A stretch of 64,000 nucleotides of DNA from Haloterrigena gelatinilytica (GTDB lineage Archaea > Halobacteriota > Halobacteria > Halobacteriales > Natrialbaceae). The notes below the pieces were generated by a model. It was not told the DNA's origin. It ran no database searches and was given only the letters and a program-made list of their open reading frames with translations. Both the position numbers and the translations under genes were made by a program. This document shows positions 27,809 through 37,076 of the stretch, piece by piece. Each line of letters starts with the position of its first letter. Position 1 is the stretch's first letter. The DNA is taken from NCBI RefSeq assembly GCF_013342145.1, contig NZ_JABUQZ010000001.1, positions 1,116,001 through 1,180,000 on the forward strand, written 5' to 3'.

Positions 27809-29080
27809 TTACTCGCCCGTCGCGTCCCCGTTGGCGCCGTTTCCTGACGGCGCCGTCTCGACGGCCGCGGCCGCGTCGATCCGGCCGGCGCCCTGTGCGG
27901 TCGCCTCGAGGCCGAGATCGGTCGCCGTCGCCAGGAGGTGCTCGCGGAGTTCCAGCGGCGAGAGGTCGGGATGGGCCGACAGCGCGAGGCCCGCGACGCC
28001 GGCGACGACCGGCGCCGCCATCGACGTGCCCGAGATCCGCGCGTAGTCGTCCCACGGGACCGTCGAGAGGAGGTCGGTCCCCGGCGCGGCGACGTCGATC
28101 GCCGGACCGGCGTTGGAGTACGACGCGATCTCGTCGCCGTCGAGGGCCGCGACGGCGACGACGTCCTCGTAGGCCGCGGGAAAGTCGACGGTCTCGCTCC
28201 CCTCGTTGCCGGCGGCGCCGACGAGCAGGGCCCCCTGCTCGAGGGCGTACTCGCAGACCGAGGACAGCGTCTCGTAGTGTCGGGGCGCGCCGAACGAGAC
28301 GTTGATGACGTCGGCGCCGGCGTCGGCGGCCCACTGGATCCCGTCGACGATGTTCGAAAGCGAGCCGTCGCCGTTCCCGCCGAGCGCGCGGGCGGTCAGC
28401 AGCGAACAGTCGCTGATCCCGGCCGTCCCGACGCCGTTGTCCGTCGCGCCGACGGCGATGCCGGCGACGTGGGTGCCGTGGCGCTCGTCGGCATCGGCCG
28501 GGGAGGGATCGTCGCCGCTCCCGACGAAGTTCGCGCCCGCCTCGCCCGTCGCGTCCTCGAGGTCGGGGTGGTCGGACTGGACGCCCTGATCGACGACGGC
28601 GACGGACACGTCCTCGCTCCCGAAAGTCGTCTCCCAGGCGGCCTCGCAACCGACCTGCTGGGGCGCGCTCTGTCGGCCGTACTCGCTGTCGTTCGGAACG
28701 ACCGACGCGTGGAGGGACGCGTTCGGTTCGACGTACTCGACGACGTCCGTCGCCGCGATCGCCTCGAGGGCCCCGTCTCGGACTCGCTCCGACACCGACG
28801 GAAGCGACACGGTCGCGTACCCGATCGTCTCGTTCGAGTGACGGACGTCGACGGCGTCGGGAACCGCGGCGTGCGCCGCCGCCGCGACGTCCGAAACCGC
28901 CGGCGAGAAGCCGACGACGAACTCCTCGGTCTCCGGCCACGGGACGCGGTCCGACGGCGCGCCGAGGCCGCTCGAGCCCACCAGCCCGCCCAGCGCGAGC
29001 GCTCCGCCGCCGACCAGGAACGTTCGTCGATCGCAGGCGATACCGCTCTCGTCGTCGTCACGGGGACCAATCCGTTTCAT
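27809..29080 (-). CDS. Tat-exported subtilisin-like protease without PPC domain
   Basis: A 423-aa S8 serine protease, paralogous to the one at 25908-27527. Tat signal: DRRTFLVGGGALALGGLVG (residues 18-36). Catalytic residues are Asp164 (VVDQGVQSDHPD), His201 (HGTHVAG), Asn292 (GAAGNEGSE) and Ser353 (GTSMAAPV). The two proteins are most alike in the catalytic domain (INVSFGAP versus INLSLGAA, ALEQGALLVGAAGN shared). This copy stops soon after RIDAAAAVE with a short acidic tail, about 115 residues earlier than its neighbour. A recent tandem duplication with loss or gain of the C-terminal domain is the likely history. Confidence 0.92.
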   Translation of the reverse strand: MKRIGPRDDDESGIACDRRTFLVGGGALALGGLVGSSGLGAPSDRVPWPETEEFVVGFSPAVSDVAAAAHAAVPDAVDVRHSNETIGYATVSLPSVSERVRDGALEAIAATDVVEYVEPNASLHASVVPNDSEYGRQSAPQQVGCEAAWETTFGSEDVSVAVVDQGVQSDHPDLEDATGEAGANFVGSGDDPSPADADERHGTHVAGIAVGATDNGVGTAGISDCSLLTARALGGNGDGSLSNIVDGIQWAADAGADVINVSFGAPRHYETLSSVCEYALEQGALLVGAAGNEGSETVDFPAAYEDVVAVAALDGDEIASYSNAGPAIDVAAPGTDLLSTVPWDDYARISGTSMAAPVVAGVAGLALSAHPDLSPLELREHLLATATDLGLEATAQGAGRIDAAAAVETAPSGNGANGDATGE

Positions 29081-29107
29081 CTGACGGAAAGCACAACTAA
29101 CGGCCCG

Positions 29108-29142
29108 TAGTAAACGCTTCTCGAACGAACGGAGATTTATTC
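29108..29142 (-). promoter_or_regulatory. Promoter of the second subtilase (copy B of a duplicated element)
   Basis: On the sense strand GAATAAA, nine bases, GTTCGA, GAAGCG, then TTTACTA, at the same 27-base distance from the ATG as copy A at 27555-27589. Confidence 0.6.
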
Positions 29143-29334
29143 AACATCGTATTCGAGTGAGTGTATCAAACGGAAATACGGTATCCAAGTAAGTGCCGAA
29201 CCTGTGAAGGTAGCCGTTTAGAACCCGGACGAACTCACGGAACAACTCGGTCGACGTTGGATCAACCGACCGACGCGTTTTCCCCTCGAGTCGATCCGTC
29301 ACACCTATCTCGGGGCCGCTGAAACGGCCAGTGT

Positions 29335-29805
29335 ATGTTCGACCGCGTTCGCGCCCGTCTCGCTCGCCGCGCAGGCACGCTACCCGAAACCGAGCCGACG
29401 GTGGGGCTGCTGGTCGACGGGCCGAACGTCTTCCGCGACGAGTTCGACGTCGACCTGAACGACCTCCGGGACGCCGCGCGGGAACTCGGTCGCGTCGGCG
29501 TCATCCGGTTGTACCTCGACGAACACGCGACGCCGGGGCTCATCCAGGCCGCCGAGGCTCGCGGCTTCGAGGTGATCGTCACCAGCGGCGACGTCGACGT
29601 GAAACTCGCCGTCGACGCGACCGCCCTCTGCGGCGACGGCACGATCGATCGGCTGGCGATCGGCTCCCGCGACACCGACTTCAAGCCCGTCCTCGAGTAC
29701 GCGGGCACCGTCGGCGTCGAGACGGTCGCCATCGCGCCGGGCACGTACGGCCGCTCGGACGCCCTGCGGAACGCGGCCGACGAGGCGATCACGCTCGGCG
29801 ACTGA
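29335..29805 (+). CDS. NYN-domain protein (LabA/PIN-like putative ribonuclease)
   Basis: A 156-aa protein of the archaeal NYN group, a PIN-like fold with probable RNase activity. The acidic metal-site residues are in LLVDGPNVFRDEF (about residue 27), GDVDVKLAVDATAL (about 84-96) and IGSRDTDFKPVLEYA (about 109-123). A short basic N-terminus (RVRARLARR) could bind nucleic acid. The start is ATG 29335. It is a single gene between the subtilases and the sensor kinase. The substrate is unknown; NYN relatives act in tRNA or mRNA turnover. Confidence 0.82.
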   Translation: MFDRVRARLARRAGTLPETEPTVGLLVDGPNVFRDEFDVDLNDLRDAARELGRVGVIRLYLDEHATPGLIQAAEARGFEVIVTSGDVDVKLAVDATALCGDGTIDRLAIGSRDTDFKPVLEYAGTVGVETVAIAPGTYGRSDALRNAADEAITLGD

Positions 29806-29879
29806 CGCGAAACGACCGTCTCGACGGTTGATACGCCGTGCCGAAGCGTTCATGCTCGCCCCTCTTTTAAGAGATCAGC

Positions 29880-31364
29880 ATGTGTTCCTTCGGCCACGAC
29901 GAGCAGACCGCGGTTGACGTCCGGAGCGGCGAGTCCAGCGGCCCGCTCGGACTGGAGAGCGGACTCGACGCCCTGCGCTCGAGTCCGGAGTTTCGCGGTC
30001 CCGTCGAGTCCCTCGGCGAGCACGAGCCGAACGAACACCTCGCGGTGATCTACGAGGACCGGGACGAGCAGCTCGCGGCCGTCGTCCCGTTCGTGCGCCA
30101 GGGCCTCGAGCGGGGCGAACGCTGCATGTACGTGGTCAACGAGAACACGGAGGCCGAGATGACGGCGGCGATGGAAGACGGCGGCATCGACGTCGACGCG
30201 GCGACGGAATCCGGCGCGCTCACGTTTCACACGATCGGGGACACCTACCTTCGGACCGGACGGTTCGATCCCGACGACATGCTCGAGTGCTACCGGAACG
30301 CCATCGAGGCGGCTCGCGACGACTACGCGGGGCTGCGCATCAGCGCCGAGACGACCTGGATCGTAGACGAGGGAACGAGCCTCGAGCGGTTCATGGAGTA
30401 CGAGAGCCGGGTCAACGACCTCTTCGACGGCGAGGACTGCATCGCGCTCTGCCAGTACGACCGAAACGTGATCCCGGCTGAGATCCTCTGCGACGTCGTC
30501 CGCACTCACCCCCACCTCGTCTACGACGGCGCCGTCTGCCACAACTTCTACTACATCCCGCCCGAGGAGTTCTTCGGCCCCGACCGACCGGACCGCGAGG
30601 TCGATCGCATGCTGGGCACGCTCTACGAGCGAACGACGGCGAAGGTCGAGCGCGACGAGACGATCGAGGCCCTGGAGGAGTCGAACGAACAGCTCCAGCG
30701 GTTCGCCTACATCGCCTCCCACGACCTCCAGGAACCGCTGCGGATGGTCTCGAGCTACCTCCAGTTGCTCGAGCGAAACTACCGCGACGACCTCGACGCG
30801 GACGCGCGCGAGTACATCGACTTCGCCGTCGGCGGCGCCGATCGCATGCGCGAGATGATCGACGGGCTGCTCGAGTTCTCCCGGATCGAGACGGGCGAGA
30901 CGTCCCTCGAGCCGGTCGACTGCGAGGCCGTCGTCGAGACCGTCGTCACGGACCACCAGGTACAGATCGAGGAGAGCGAGGCGACGGTCGAGATCGGCAC
31001 GCTCCCGACGGTCAGGGGCGACCGAACCCAACTCGAGCAGCTCTTTTCGAATCTGATCGGAAACGCGATCAAGTACCGCGGCGACTCGTCGCCGCGCATC
31101 GAGATCGACGCGACGAAGTGCGGCCCCGAGTGGCGACTCGCCGTGGCGGACGACGGGATCGGGATCGATCCCGACTACCACGACCAGATCTTCGACGTCT
31201 TCAACCGCCTCCACGCGATCGGGGAGTTTCCCGGCACGGGGATCGGCCTCGCGCTCTGCCGGCGGATCGTCACCAACCACGGCGGGGAGATCGGCGTCGA
31301 CTCCGAGCCGGGCGAGGGGACGACGTTCACCGTGACGCTCCCGGCGGCAGCGCCCGACGCGTAG
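29880..31364 (+). CDS. MEDS-domain sensor histidine kinase
   Basis: A 494-aa soluble signalling kinase. Residues about 45-225 are a MEDS domain (HLAVIYEDRDEQLAAVVPFVRQGL and CQYDRNVIPAE), a RecA-derived sensor found in archaeal and methylotroph regulators. A short coiled coil (TIEALEESNEQLQRF) leads into HisKA with phospho-acceptor His281 (SHDLQEPLR). HATPase_c follows: N box NLIGNAIKY, G1 VADDGIGIDP, G2 GTGIGLALCRRIV. There are no transmembrane helices, so it senses a cytosolic signal. No response regulator is adjacent; the nearest is at 48.5 kb. Confidence 0.93.
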   Translation: MCSFGHDEQTAVDVRSGESSGPLGLESGLDALRSSPEFRGPVESLGEHEPNEHLAVIYEDRDEQLAAVVPFVRQGLERGERCMYVVNENTEAEMTAAMEDGGIDVDAATESGALTFHTIGDTYLRTGRFDPDDMLECYRNAIEAARDDYAGLRISAETTWIVDEGTSLERFMEYESRVNDLFDGEDCIALCQYDRNVIPAEILCDVVRTHPHLVYDGAVCHNFYYIPPEEFFGPDRPDREVDRMLGTLYERTTAKVERDETIEALEESNEQLQRFAYIASHDLQEPLRMVSSYLQLLERNYRDDLDADAREYIDFAVGGADRMREMIDGLLEFSRIETGETSLEPVDCEAVVETVVTDHQVQIEESEATVEIGTLPTVRGDRTQLEQLFSNLIGNAIKYRGDSSPRIEIDATKCGPEWRLAVADDGIGIDPDYHDQIFDVFNRLHAIGEFPGTGIGLALCRRIVTNHGGEIGVDSEPGEGTTFTVTLPAAAPDA

Positions 31365-31429
31365 CCACCGTCACTTCGCTTGCCACTTACCCCCATACGC
31401 TTAATCGCTCGCGAGTCGTTACTCAGTCC

Positions 31430-31684
31430 ATGGATCACAGAAGCCGGTCCAGCCCGACCCCCATGAGAGGACGCCATCTGTACTCTCGACGGCTCCGCGA
31501 ACTCGAGGAACGACTCGACGATGCCGAACGGAACATCGACCGGCTGGAGAACACGTTGCGAGGGATCGTCCGAGAGACCGACGGCGTCTCCGTCGGCGGC
31601 CCGTGCAAGTGCGGGGAGTCGCTCCTGATCGTTCGCCACCGGACGGTCTACTGCCCGCACTGCAAGTATCGCCGGGCGATTTAG
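31430..31684 (+). CDS. Small coiled-coil zinc-ribbon protein
   Basis: An 84-aa protein. A basic N-terminus is followed by a heptad-like helix (YSRRLRELEERLDDAERNIDRLENTL, shown here only by its key Leu positions) and a C-terminal zinc ribbon with CKCGESL and YCPHCKYRRAI. The domain order, coiled coil then ribbon, suggests a dimeric nucleic-acid or protein adaptor; function is unknown. ATG 31430 is taken as start, with ATG 31463 as alternative. It lies 65 bases after the kinase on the same strand and may be read from the same transcript. Confidence 0.65.
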   Translation: MDHRSRSSPTPMRGRHLYSRRLRELEERLDDAERNIDRLENTLRGIVRETDGVSVGGPCKCGESLLIVRHRTVYCPHCKYRRAI

Positions 31685-31752
31685 CCGCGAGGGAGTCCGA
31701 CGACTCGACGGAAGTCGGAGAATTTTCACGCCCGGTCGGCCCACTAGCGCAC

Positions 31753-32604
31753 ATGCTCGACGACGAGACGCCGGTCCTCGACAACCACCTCCACCTCGAT
31801 CCGGACAACCACCGCGGTATCGACGCCGTCCGCGACTTCGCTCGCCTCGGCGGCACCCACCTGCTGGTCGTGAACAAACCCTCCTGGCACCTCGGCGTCG
31901 AGGCCGAGACCGGCGAGGACTTCCGCGCGGTCTTCGAGCGGACGATCGAAATCGTCGACGAGGCCTCGAGCGAACTCGACGGACGGGCCTGGCCCGTTCT
32001 GGGGGTCCATCCCGGACTGATCACGCGGCTCGTCGACGACCGCGGCTTCAGTCCCGACGACGCGCGGGACCTGATGCAAGCGGGGATCGATGTCGCCGCG
32101 GAGTACGTCGAGTCCGGCGAGGCGCTGGCGCTGAAGTCGGGTCGGCCCCACTACGAGGTCGACGACGACGTGTGGGCGGCCTCGAACGCGGTCATGCGCC
32201 GGGCCTTCGAGCGCGGCGCCGAACTGGACTGCGCCGTCCAGTTGCACGCCGAGGCCAGCGAGGACATGACCGAGGTGACCGACTGGGCCGAAGCAGTCGG
32301 CCTCCCCGCGCACAAGGTAGTCAAACACTACGCGAGCGGTCGCCTCGAGGGGCCGGTCCCGAGCGTGATGAGCGAGAAGGATCGCCTCGAGACCGCCGCC
32401 GAGCGCGGCGAGCCGTTCCTGATGGAGACCGACTACATCGACGATCCGGACCGCCCCGGCGCCGTCCTCGGTCCGAAGACGGTGCCCCGGCGCGTCCGCT
32501 GGCTGCTCGAGAACGACCACGAGGACGCGGTCCGGATCGCCCACGTCGAGACGCCGGAACGCGTGTACGGAATCGACACGGAAGGGACGCTCGAGCGGGC
32601 CTAA
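31753..32604 (+). CDS. TatD-related metal-dependent hydrolase
   Basis: A 283-aa amidohydrolase-fold enzyme of the archaeal TatD-related group. Metal ligands: HLH in LDNHLHLDP (residues about 10-14), a glutamate/lysine position in the ESGEALALKSGRP strand, a His in VQLHAEAS and in VVKHYASG, and the Asp in METDYIDDP. Some TatD proteins are 3'-exonucleases acting in DNA repair, but this branch is uncharacterised. The start is ATG 31753, 69 bases after the zinc-ribbon gene. Length is slightly above the bacterial TatD norm of about 260. Confidence 0.83.
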   Translation: MLDDETPVLDNHLHLDPDNHRGIDAVRDFARLGGTHLLVVNKPSWHLGVEAETGEDFRAVFERTIEIVDEASSELDGRAWPVLGVHPGLITRLVDDRGFSPDDARDLMQAGIDVAAEYVESGEALALKSGRPHYEVDDDVWAASNAVMRRAFERGAELDCAVQLHAEASEDMTEVTDWAEAVGLPAHKVVKHYASGRLEGPVPSVMSEKDRLETAAERGEPFLMETDYIDDPDRPGAVLGPKTVPRRVRWLLENDHEDAVRIAHVETPERVYGIDTEGTLERA

Positions 32605-32678
32605 AGCCCAGATTTCGCTCGAGTAAGATCGGCATAGAGTAGAGAAAGGCATTTCAAGCGGCCGGTGTAGGTGTCTGT

Positions 32679-33260
32679 ATGAGCAATCCCCCGACCGAGT
32701 TCTACTCGGAGGAACGCTGGCAGAACTGGATCGGCCGCATCAAGGACGAAGACATCGATCCGGAGGACGAAGACTCGGCCCGGCTCCTGTTGAACCTGCA
32801 GGACGACACGGCGATCGCGATCGCCAAGATCGTCGCCGCCTACGACGACGGGGAACTCGGCGAGGAGGAAGCGCTCGAAGAGATCAACGACGTCCGGGAG
32901 ATCGTTCTCGGCGAGGTCGACATCGAGGACGAGGAGAAACTGATCCTCGTCGACGGCGTCCAGACGAGCCTCGTCTGCGTCTTCTTCGCCGCCGAGGAGT
33001 ACATCGCGGGTGGCCCCGCCGAAGAGGGCAGCGTCGGCGACTACCTCGGCGCCGCGGCCGACGCCGAGGCCGAGGAGGATCTCGACGCCGCGCTCGGCTA
33101 CGCCGCACAAGCGGGCACGCTCATCATCGACGGCGAGGAACTCGACATGTCCGTCGCCGAGGACCTCGAGTACGGTCTCGTCACGGAGTGGATCAACGGG
33201 CTCGACAGCCTCCAGAGCGCGATGAGCGATCCCGAAGTCGTCGAGGAAGACGAGGAGTAA
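32679..33260 (+). CDS. DUF2150 family protein
   Basis: A 193-aa acidic cytosolic protein of the archaeal DUF2150 family, function unknown. Family signatures are FYSEERWQNWIGRI at the N-terminus, DSARLLLNLQDDTAIAIAKIVAAYDDG, and TSLVCVFFAAEEYIAG in the centre. It is predicted to be all-helical with no membrane segment. The start is ATG 32679, with a weak TATA-like ATTTCAAG at the leaderless distance. It is a single-gene unit downstream of the TatD-like hydrolase. Confidence 0.88.
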   Translation: MSNPPTEFYSEERWQNWIGRIKDEDIDPEDEDSARLLLNLQDDTAIAIAKIVAAYDDGELGEEEALEEINDVREIVLGEVDIEDEEKLILVDGVQTSLVCVFFAAEEYIAGGPAEEGSVGDYLGAAADAEAEEDLDAALGYAAQAGTLIIDGEELDMSVAEDLEYGLVTEWINGLDSLQSAMSDPEVVEEDEE

Positions 33261-33725
33261 CCGCGACGACGCCGTCCAGTTCGCCGTCCGGTCCGGCCGC
33301 GCGCCGCCGCTGCGCAGCCCGGCCGACCCGGGGGCCGAACCCGTATCGCCGACGAACGATTCTTCGAACCCGCTTTCGGGAGGCCCACATACCCGAACAG
33401 CGTCGACTTCCGTCGGCGCCGACGGTCATCGGTGTCGACGGCGGTCCCGACGGCCACTGGTTGCGGCAATTATTTCGCCGCCCCGTCGGACGAACGGCGA
33501 CGCGACCACGCCGCCGTTCCGGCCCTCGAGTGAACACACCGCACGGATCGCCGAACTCGAGACGCCGCTCATCGACCACGACGAGCAGCCGTCGTTCGTA
33601 CAGTTCAGCACCTGAAAGGCCAGTTCCTGACTCACTTCGTCGAACGAGATCCGCGTCGGCGCGCGATACCGTCATCGCCGACCGATCGTCGCAGATTCCG
33701 ACAGACGTTTCCGCTCCCCCAAAGC
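33261..33725. other. Intergenic region with a possible decayed gene
   Basis: No intact gene is convincing in this gap of nearly 500 bases. On the minus strand, one frame reads ISFDEVSQELAFQVLN and another continues with LYERRLLVVVDERRLEF. Joined, they faintly recall the opening of a haloarchaeal winged-helix protein, so this may be an eroded regulator. Evidence is weak, and composition elsewhere is unremarkable. Confidence 0.25.
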
Positions 33726-33731
33726 GTTTAT
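33726..33731 (+). promoter_or_regulatory. TATA-like box of the PAPS-reductase-family gene
   Basis: GTTTAT lies about 30 bases before ATG 33760, followed by an AT-rich stretch (33739-33756). Confidence 0.45.
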
Positions 33732-33759
33732 CCCTCCTAATTATATCTAATTACACCAC

Positions 33760-34731
33760 ATGAGCGAGAACTTCCCCGACTACGTCGACGTCGACTACGA
33801 GGACGGCGACGGCGAGGATCCCGAAGACTATCCCCAGATTCAGGACAAGATCGAGAAGGCCATCGAGGTCACTCGCGAGGGTCTCGAGGAGTACGAGAAC
33901 CCGGCCGTGATGTGGACCGGCGGCAAGGACTCCACGCTCACGCTGTACTTCATCAAGGAGGTCGCCGACCGCTTCGACCTCGAGGTACCGCCGGCGGTGT
34001 TCATCGACCACTACCAGCACTTCGACGAGATCCACGACTTCGTCGACCACTGGGCCGACGAGTGGGACCTCGAAGTCATCTACGCGCGCAACGAGGACGT
34101 CGGCGAGTACGTCGACGAGCACGGCCTCGAGCCGGGCGACGACATCGAGATCGACGAACTCTCCGAGCACAACCAGCACCACGTCGAGAACATCCTCGAG
34201 TACGAGGAAGACGAGTTCCCGTTCCTGCTCGACACCTACGTCGGCAACCACCTGCTGAAGACGGTCGCGCTCAACGACGCGCTCGAGGAGCACGACATCG
34301 ACGGCGTCATCTCCGGCGTCCGCTGGGACGAACAGGAGGCCCGCGCCGACGAGACGTTCTTCTCGCCGCGCCACGATCCGGACATCTACCCGCCCCACGA
34401 CCGCATCCAGCCCATCCTGCAGTTCGACGAGGCCGCCGTCTGGGACGCCTTCTGGAACTTCGTGGTGCCGGACACGGTCGAGAACTTCCCCGAGGAGGGC
34501 TACGTCCCCGAGGCCGACGACGACCTCCCCGAGGGCGTCGAACAGGAAGACATCCCGATCTCGCCGAAGTACTTCGCCGGCTTCCGCTCGCTGGGCAGCG
34601 AGGTCAGCACCGAGAAGAGCGACGAGGACCCCGCCTGGCTGCAGGACCTCGAGGGAACCACCGAGCGCGCGGGCCGCGCCCAGGACAAGGAGGACCTGAT
34701 GGAGCGCCTGCGCGACCTCGGCTACATGTAG
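33760..34731 (+). CDS. PAPS reductase/ATP-sulfurylase-family (adenine nucleotide alpha-hydrolase) protein
   Basis: A 323-aa member of the CysD/CysH superfamily. The PP-loop is VMWTGGKDSTLTLYFIKEV (about residues 48-66), with TGGKDS in place of the usual SGGKDS. Further features match sulfonucleotide enzymes: a DHYQHFDEIHDFVDHWAD segment, GVRWDEQEARADETFFSPRHDP (arginine-rich substrate site) and HDRIQPILQFDEAAVWDAFW. The N-terminus is strongly acidic. No cysN, sulfite reductase or transporter is adjacent, so whether it acts on sulfate activation or thiolation is open. It is a single gene with its own promoter and a T-run terminator. Confidence 0.85.
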   Translation: MSENFPDYVDVDYEDGDGEDPEDYPQIQDKIEKAIEVTREGLEEYENPAVMWTGGKDSTLTLYFIKEVADRFDLEVPPAVFIDHYQHFDEIHDFVDHWADEWDLEVIYARNEDVGEYVDEHGLEPGDDIEIDELSEHNQHHVENILEYEEDEFPFLLDTYVGNHLLKTVALNDALEEHDIDGVISGVRWDEQEARADETFFSPRHDPDIYPPHDRIQPILQFDEAAVWDAFWNFVVPDTVENFPEEGYVPEADDDLPEGVEQEDIPISPKYFAGFRSLGSEVSTEKSDEDPAWLQDLEGTTERAGRAQDKEDLMERLRDLGYM

Positions 34732-34771
34732 GCCGCTCGCGGTCGACCACTGACTGACCGCTCATCGCCGA

Positions 34772-34776
34772 TTTTT
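34772..34776 (+). terminator. T-run terminator after the PAPS-reductase-family gene
   Basis: Five T in CCGATTTTTCGATTTCG, 40 bases beyond the stop codon; such T runs end many archaeal transcripts. Confidence 0.4.
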
Positions 34777-34867
34777 CGATTTCGCTCGCTCGAGAGCCGC
34801 TGCTGGCGCGGTCGAAATCGTAACGGTCGCGACGAAACAGTAGCGATAGCGCCGAGGCCTGCCGTCG

Positions 34868-35062
34868 TTATCGGCCCGTCGCGCGATACTCGCCGTGTTT
34901 GACTCCGATACCGAGCATCAGCAGTCCGAACGCGATCATCGACGGCGCGACCATCATTAACACGGTGCTCGTTTCCATCATATCCGCGCCGATCATGCCA
35001 CCGACGCCGAGCGCGATCACGACGATGAACGCGGCCGCTGTCTTGGGAAGGTCGAACTCCAT
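34868..35062 (-). CDS. Small two-helix membrane protein
   Basis: A 64-aa protein with two hydrophobic segments, TAAAFIVVIALGVGGMIGADM and TVLMMVAPSMIAFGLLMLGIGV, and a charged C-terminus (KHGEYRATGR). The loop between them is only a few residues, so it forms a tight helical hairpin. The start ATG 35060-35062 is preceded by GC-rich DNA. I do not recognise a family. It lies 80 bases downstream of a larger membrane gene on the same strand and may be its partner. Confidence 0.7.
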   Translation of the reverse strand: MEFDLPKTAAAFIVVIALGVGGMIGADMMETSTVLMMVAPSMIAFGLLMLGIGVKHGEYRATGR

Positions 35063-35142
35063 ATGCGGCCCTTGGGAACCGGCCGCCTAATGGTATCGGG
35101 AATCGGCAGTCCGTTCGCGAAAATTGAACGGACGGAAAACAG

Positions 35143-35913
35143 TTACTCGGACGGACGGACCAGGTTCGCCAGCGCGACGACGATCCCGAGGAACCAGCCC
35201 AGCGGGATCGAGATGCCGAGCCACATCGCCGCGTAGGCGGCGCCCTCGAGTTGGTAGTTCGATCGCAGGTACTCGTTGACGCCGCCGACGGTGAGCACGT
35301 TGTCGAGCGCCCAGGCGGCGAACTCGTAGCTGGGGTCTAAGATGTACGGGTGCAGCGACGGCGTCACGAGTGCCGCGACGACCGGCGGGAGGAACAGCGC
35401 CGTCATCGCGAACGGATAGGCGAAGATCACCGTCACCGCGCGGCCGCCGACCTTGGTACACGTCGCCGCGAGCGCGGTCGACACCGTCGCGACCGCGCTC
35501 GCCGCCGCGACGGCGAGGACCGAATCGATCGGAATTTCGACCTGTTCCATGTACGACATCGCGCCCCAGGCGACGGTCAGGAGCCCCCAGCCGAGCAGCG
35601 CGACGCCCGTGACGCCGACGATGCCGAGACGGGTGCGCGTCGAGTCGAGTTTCGCCGCGTAGTAGCGGGTTGCGAGTCCGATGACGGTCAGCGGGTAGAG
35701 GAGCAGTAAGCCGAATAACCCGAGGATACTCCAGCCGTTGTAGCCGATCTTCTGGGGGAGCGTTTCCGGCTTCCACTTCCCCATGACGGAGTGGCCGCGG
35801 CCACGCTGACGTGGAAAGACGAGTTCCATCCACGCACCGTGTAACCGCTGTACGTCGGCCTTGATCGCGCCGACGAACCCACCACCGCCACGTTGTCGTG
35901 AGCGGGTAGACAT
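35143..35913 (-). CDS. Multi-pass membrane protein of unknown function
   Basis: A 256-aa protein. The first 60 residues are basic and cytosolic (RSRQRGGGGFVGAIKADVQRL is the core). Five to six hydrophobic segments follow, among them GWSILGLFGLLLLYPLTVIGL, LGIVGVTGVALLGWGLLTVAW, VLAVAAASAVATVSTALAAT, VIFAYPFAMTALFLPPVVAAL and AAMWLGISIPLGWFLGIVVAL. No catalytic motif or transporter signature is seen. The start ATG 35911-35913 is chosen since downstream starts would drop the basic domain. Function is unknown. Confidence 0.75.
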   Translation of the reverse strand: MSTRSRQRGGGGFVGAIKADVQRLHGAWMELVFPRQRGRGHSVMGKWKPETLPQKIGYNGWSILGLFGLLLLYPLTVIGLATRYYAAKLDSTRTRLGIVGVTGVALLGWGLLTVAWGAMSYMEQVEIPIDSVLAVAAASAVATVSTALAATCTKVGGRAVTVIFAYPFAMTALFLPPVVAALVTPSLHPYILDPSYEFAAWALDNVLTVGGVNEYLRSNYQLEGAAYAAMWLGISIPLGWFLGIVVALANLVRPSE

Positions 35914-36037
35914 ACGCGAGCCATAAATCCGGTGTACCGTAAGCTTTCCTGAATTTTCCGCGAGAGAAACAGGTCGAAATCGACGGCCGCTTCCACCTCG
36001 ACAGCGGCTAGCGACGGTGTCGGCCGCTCGAGAGGTC

Positions 36038-36880
<843 letters not shown>

Positions 36881-37049
36881 GTGCGGAGGGAAGAACAGGG
36901 CGCGAAAAGGAGTTGTGTTTGCAGTAGTGTATACCGGAAGCCGTCATGCAGTCCGTTACCGTGGAGGGCGCTGCGACGAGCCGTCCGCACTGCGTTCCGG
37001 TACCGCGAATTCGACGCGAATTCGCGTCGATCCGGTCGGGAGTAAAACA

Positions 37050-37055
37050 TTTTAC
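37050..37055 (+). promoter_or_regulatory. TATA box of the DUF4129/DUF58 operon
   Basis: TTTTAC in an AT-rich patch (37043-37067) lies about 25 bases before GTG 37077, predicting a leaderless operon start and supporting the GTG. Confidence 0.5.
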
Positions 37056-37076
37056 GTATTACAAGAAAGAACGGGC

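Noticed and set aside
25908..29142. Subtilase pair as part of a defence or bacteriocin system
   Set aside because: Both are ordinary Tat-exported halolysin-type proteases with no immunity, transport or toxin genes nearby.
33193..33675. 160-codon minus-strand frame overlapping the DUF2150 3' end
   Set aside because: It is Arg-rich and overlaps a solid gene. Only a short segment resembles a regulator, so it is mentioned as a possible relic, not a gene.
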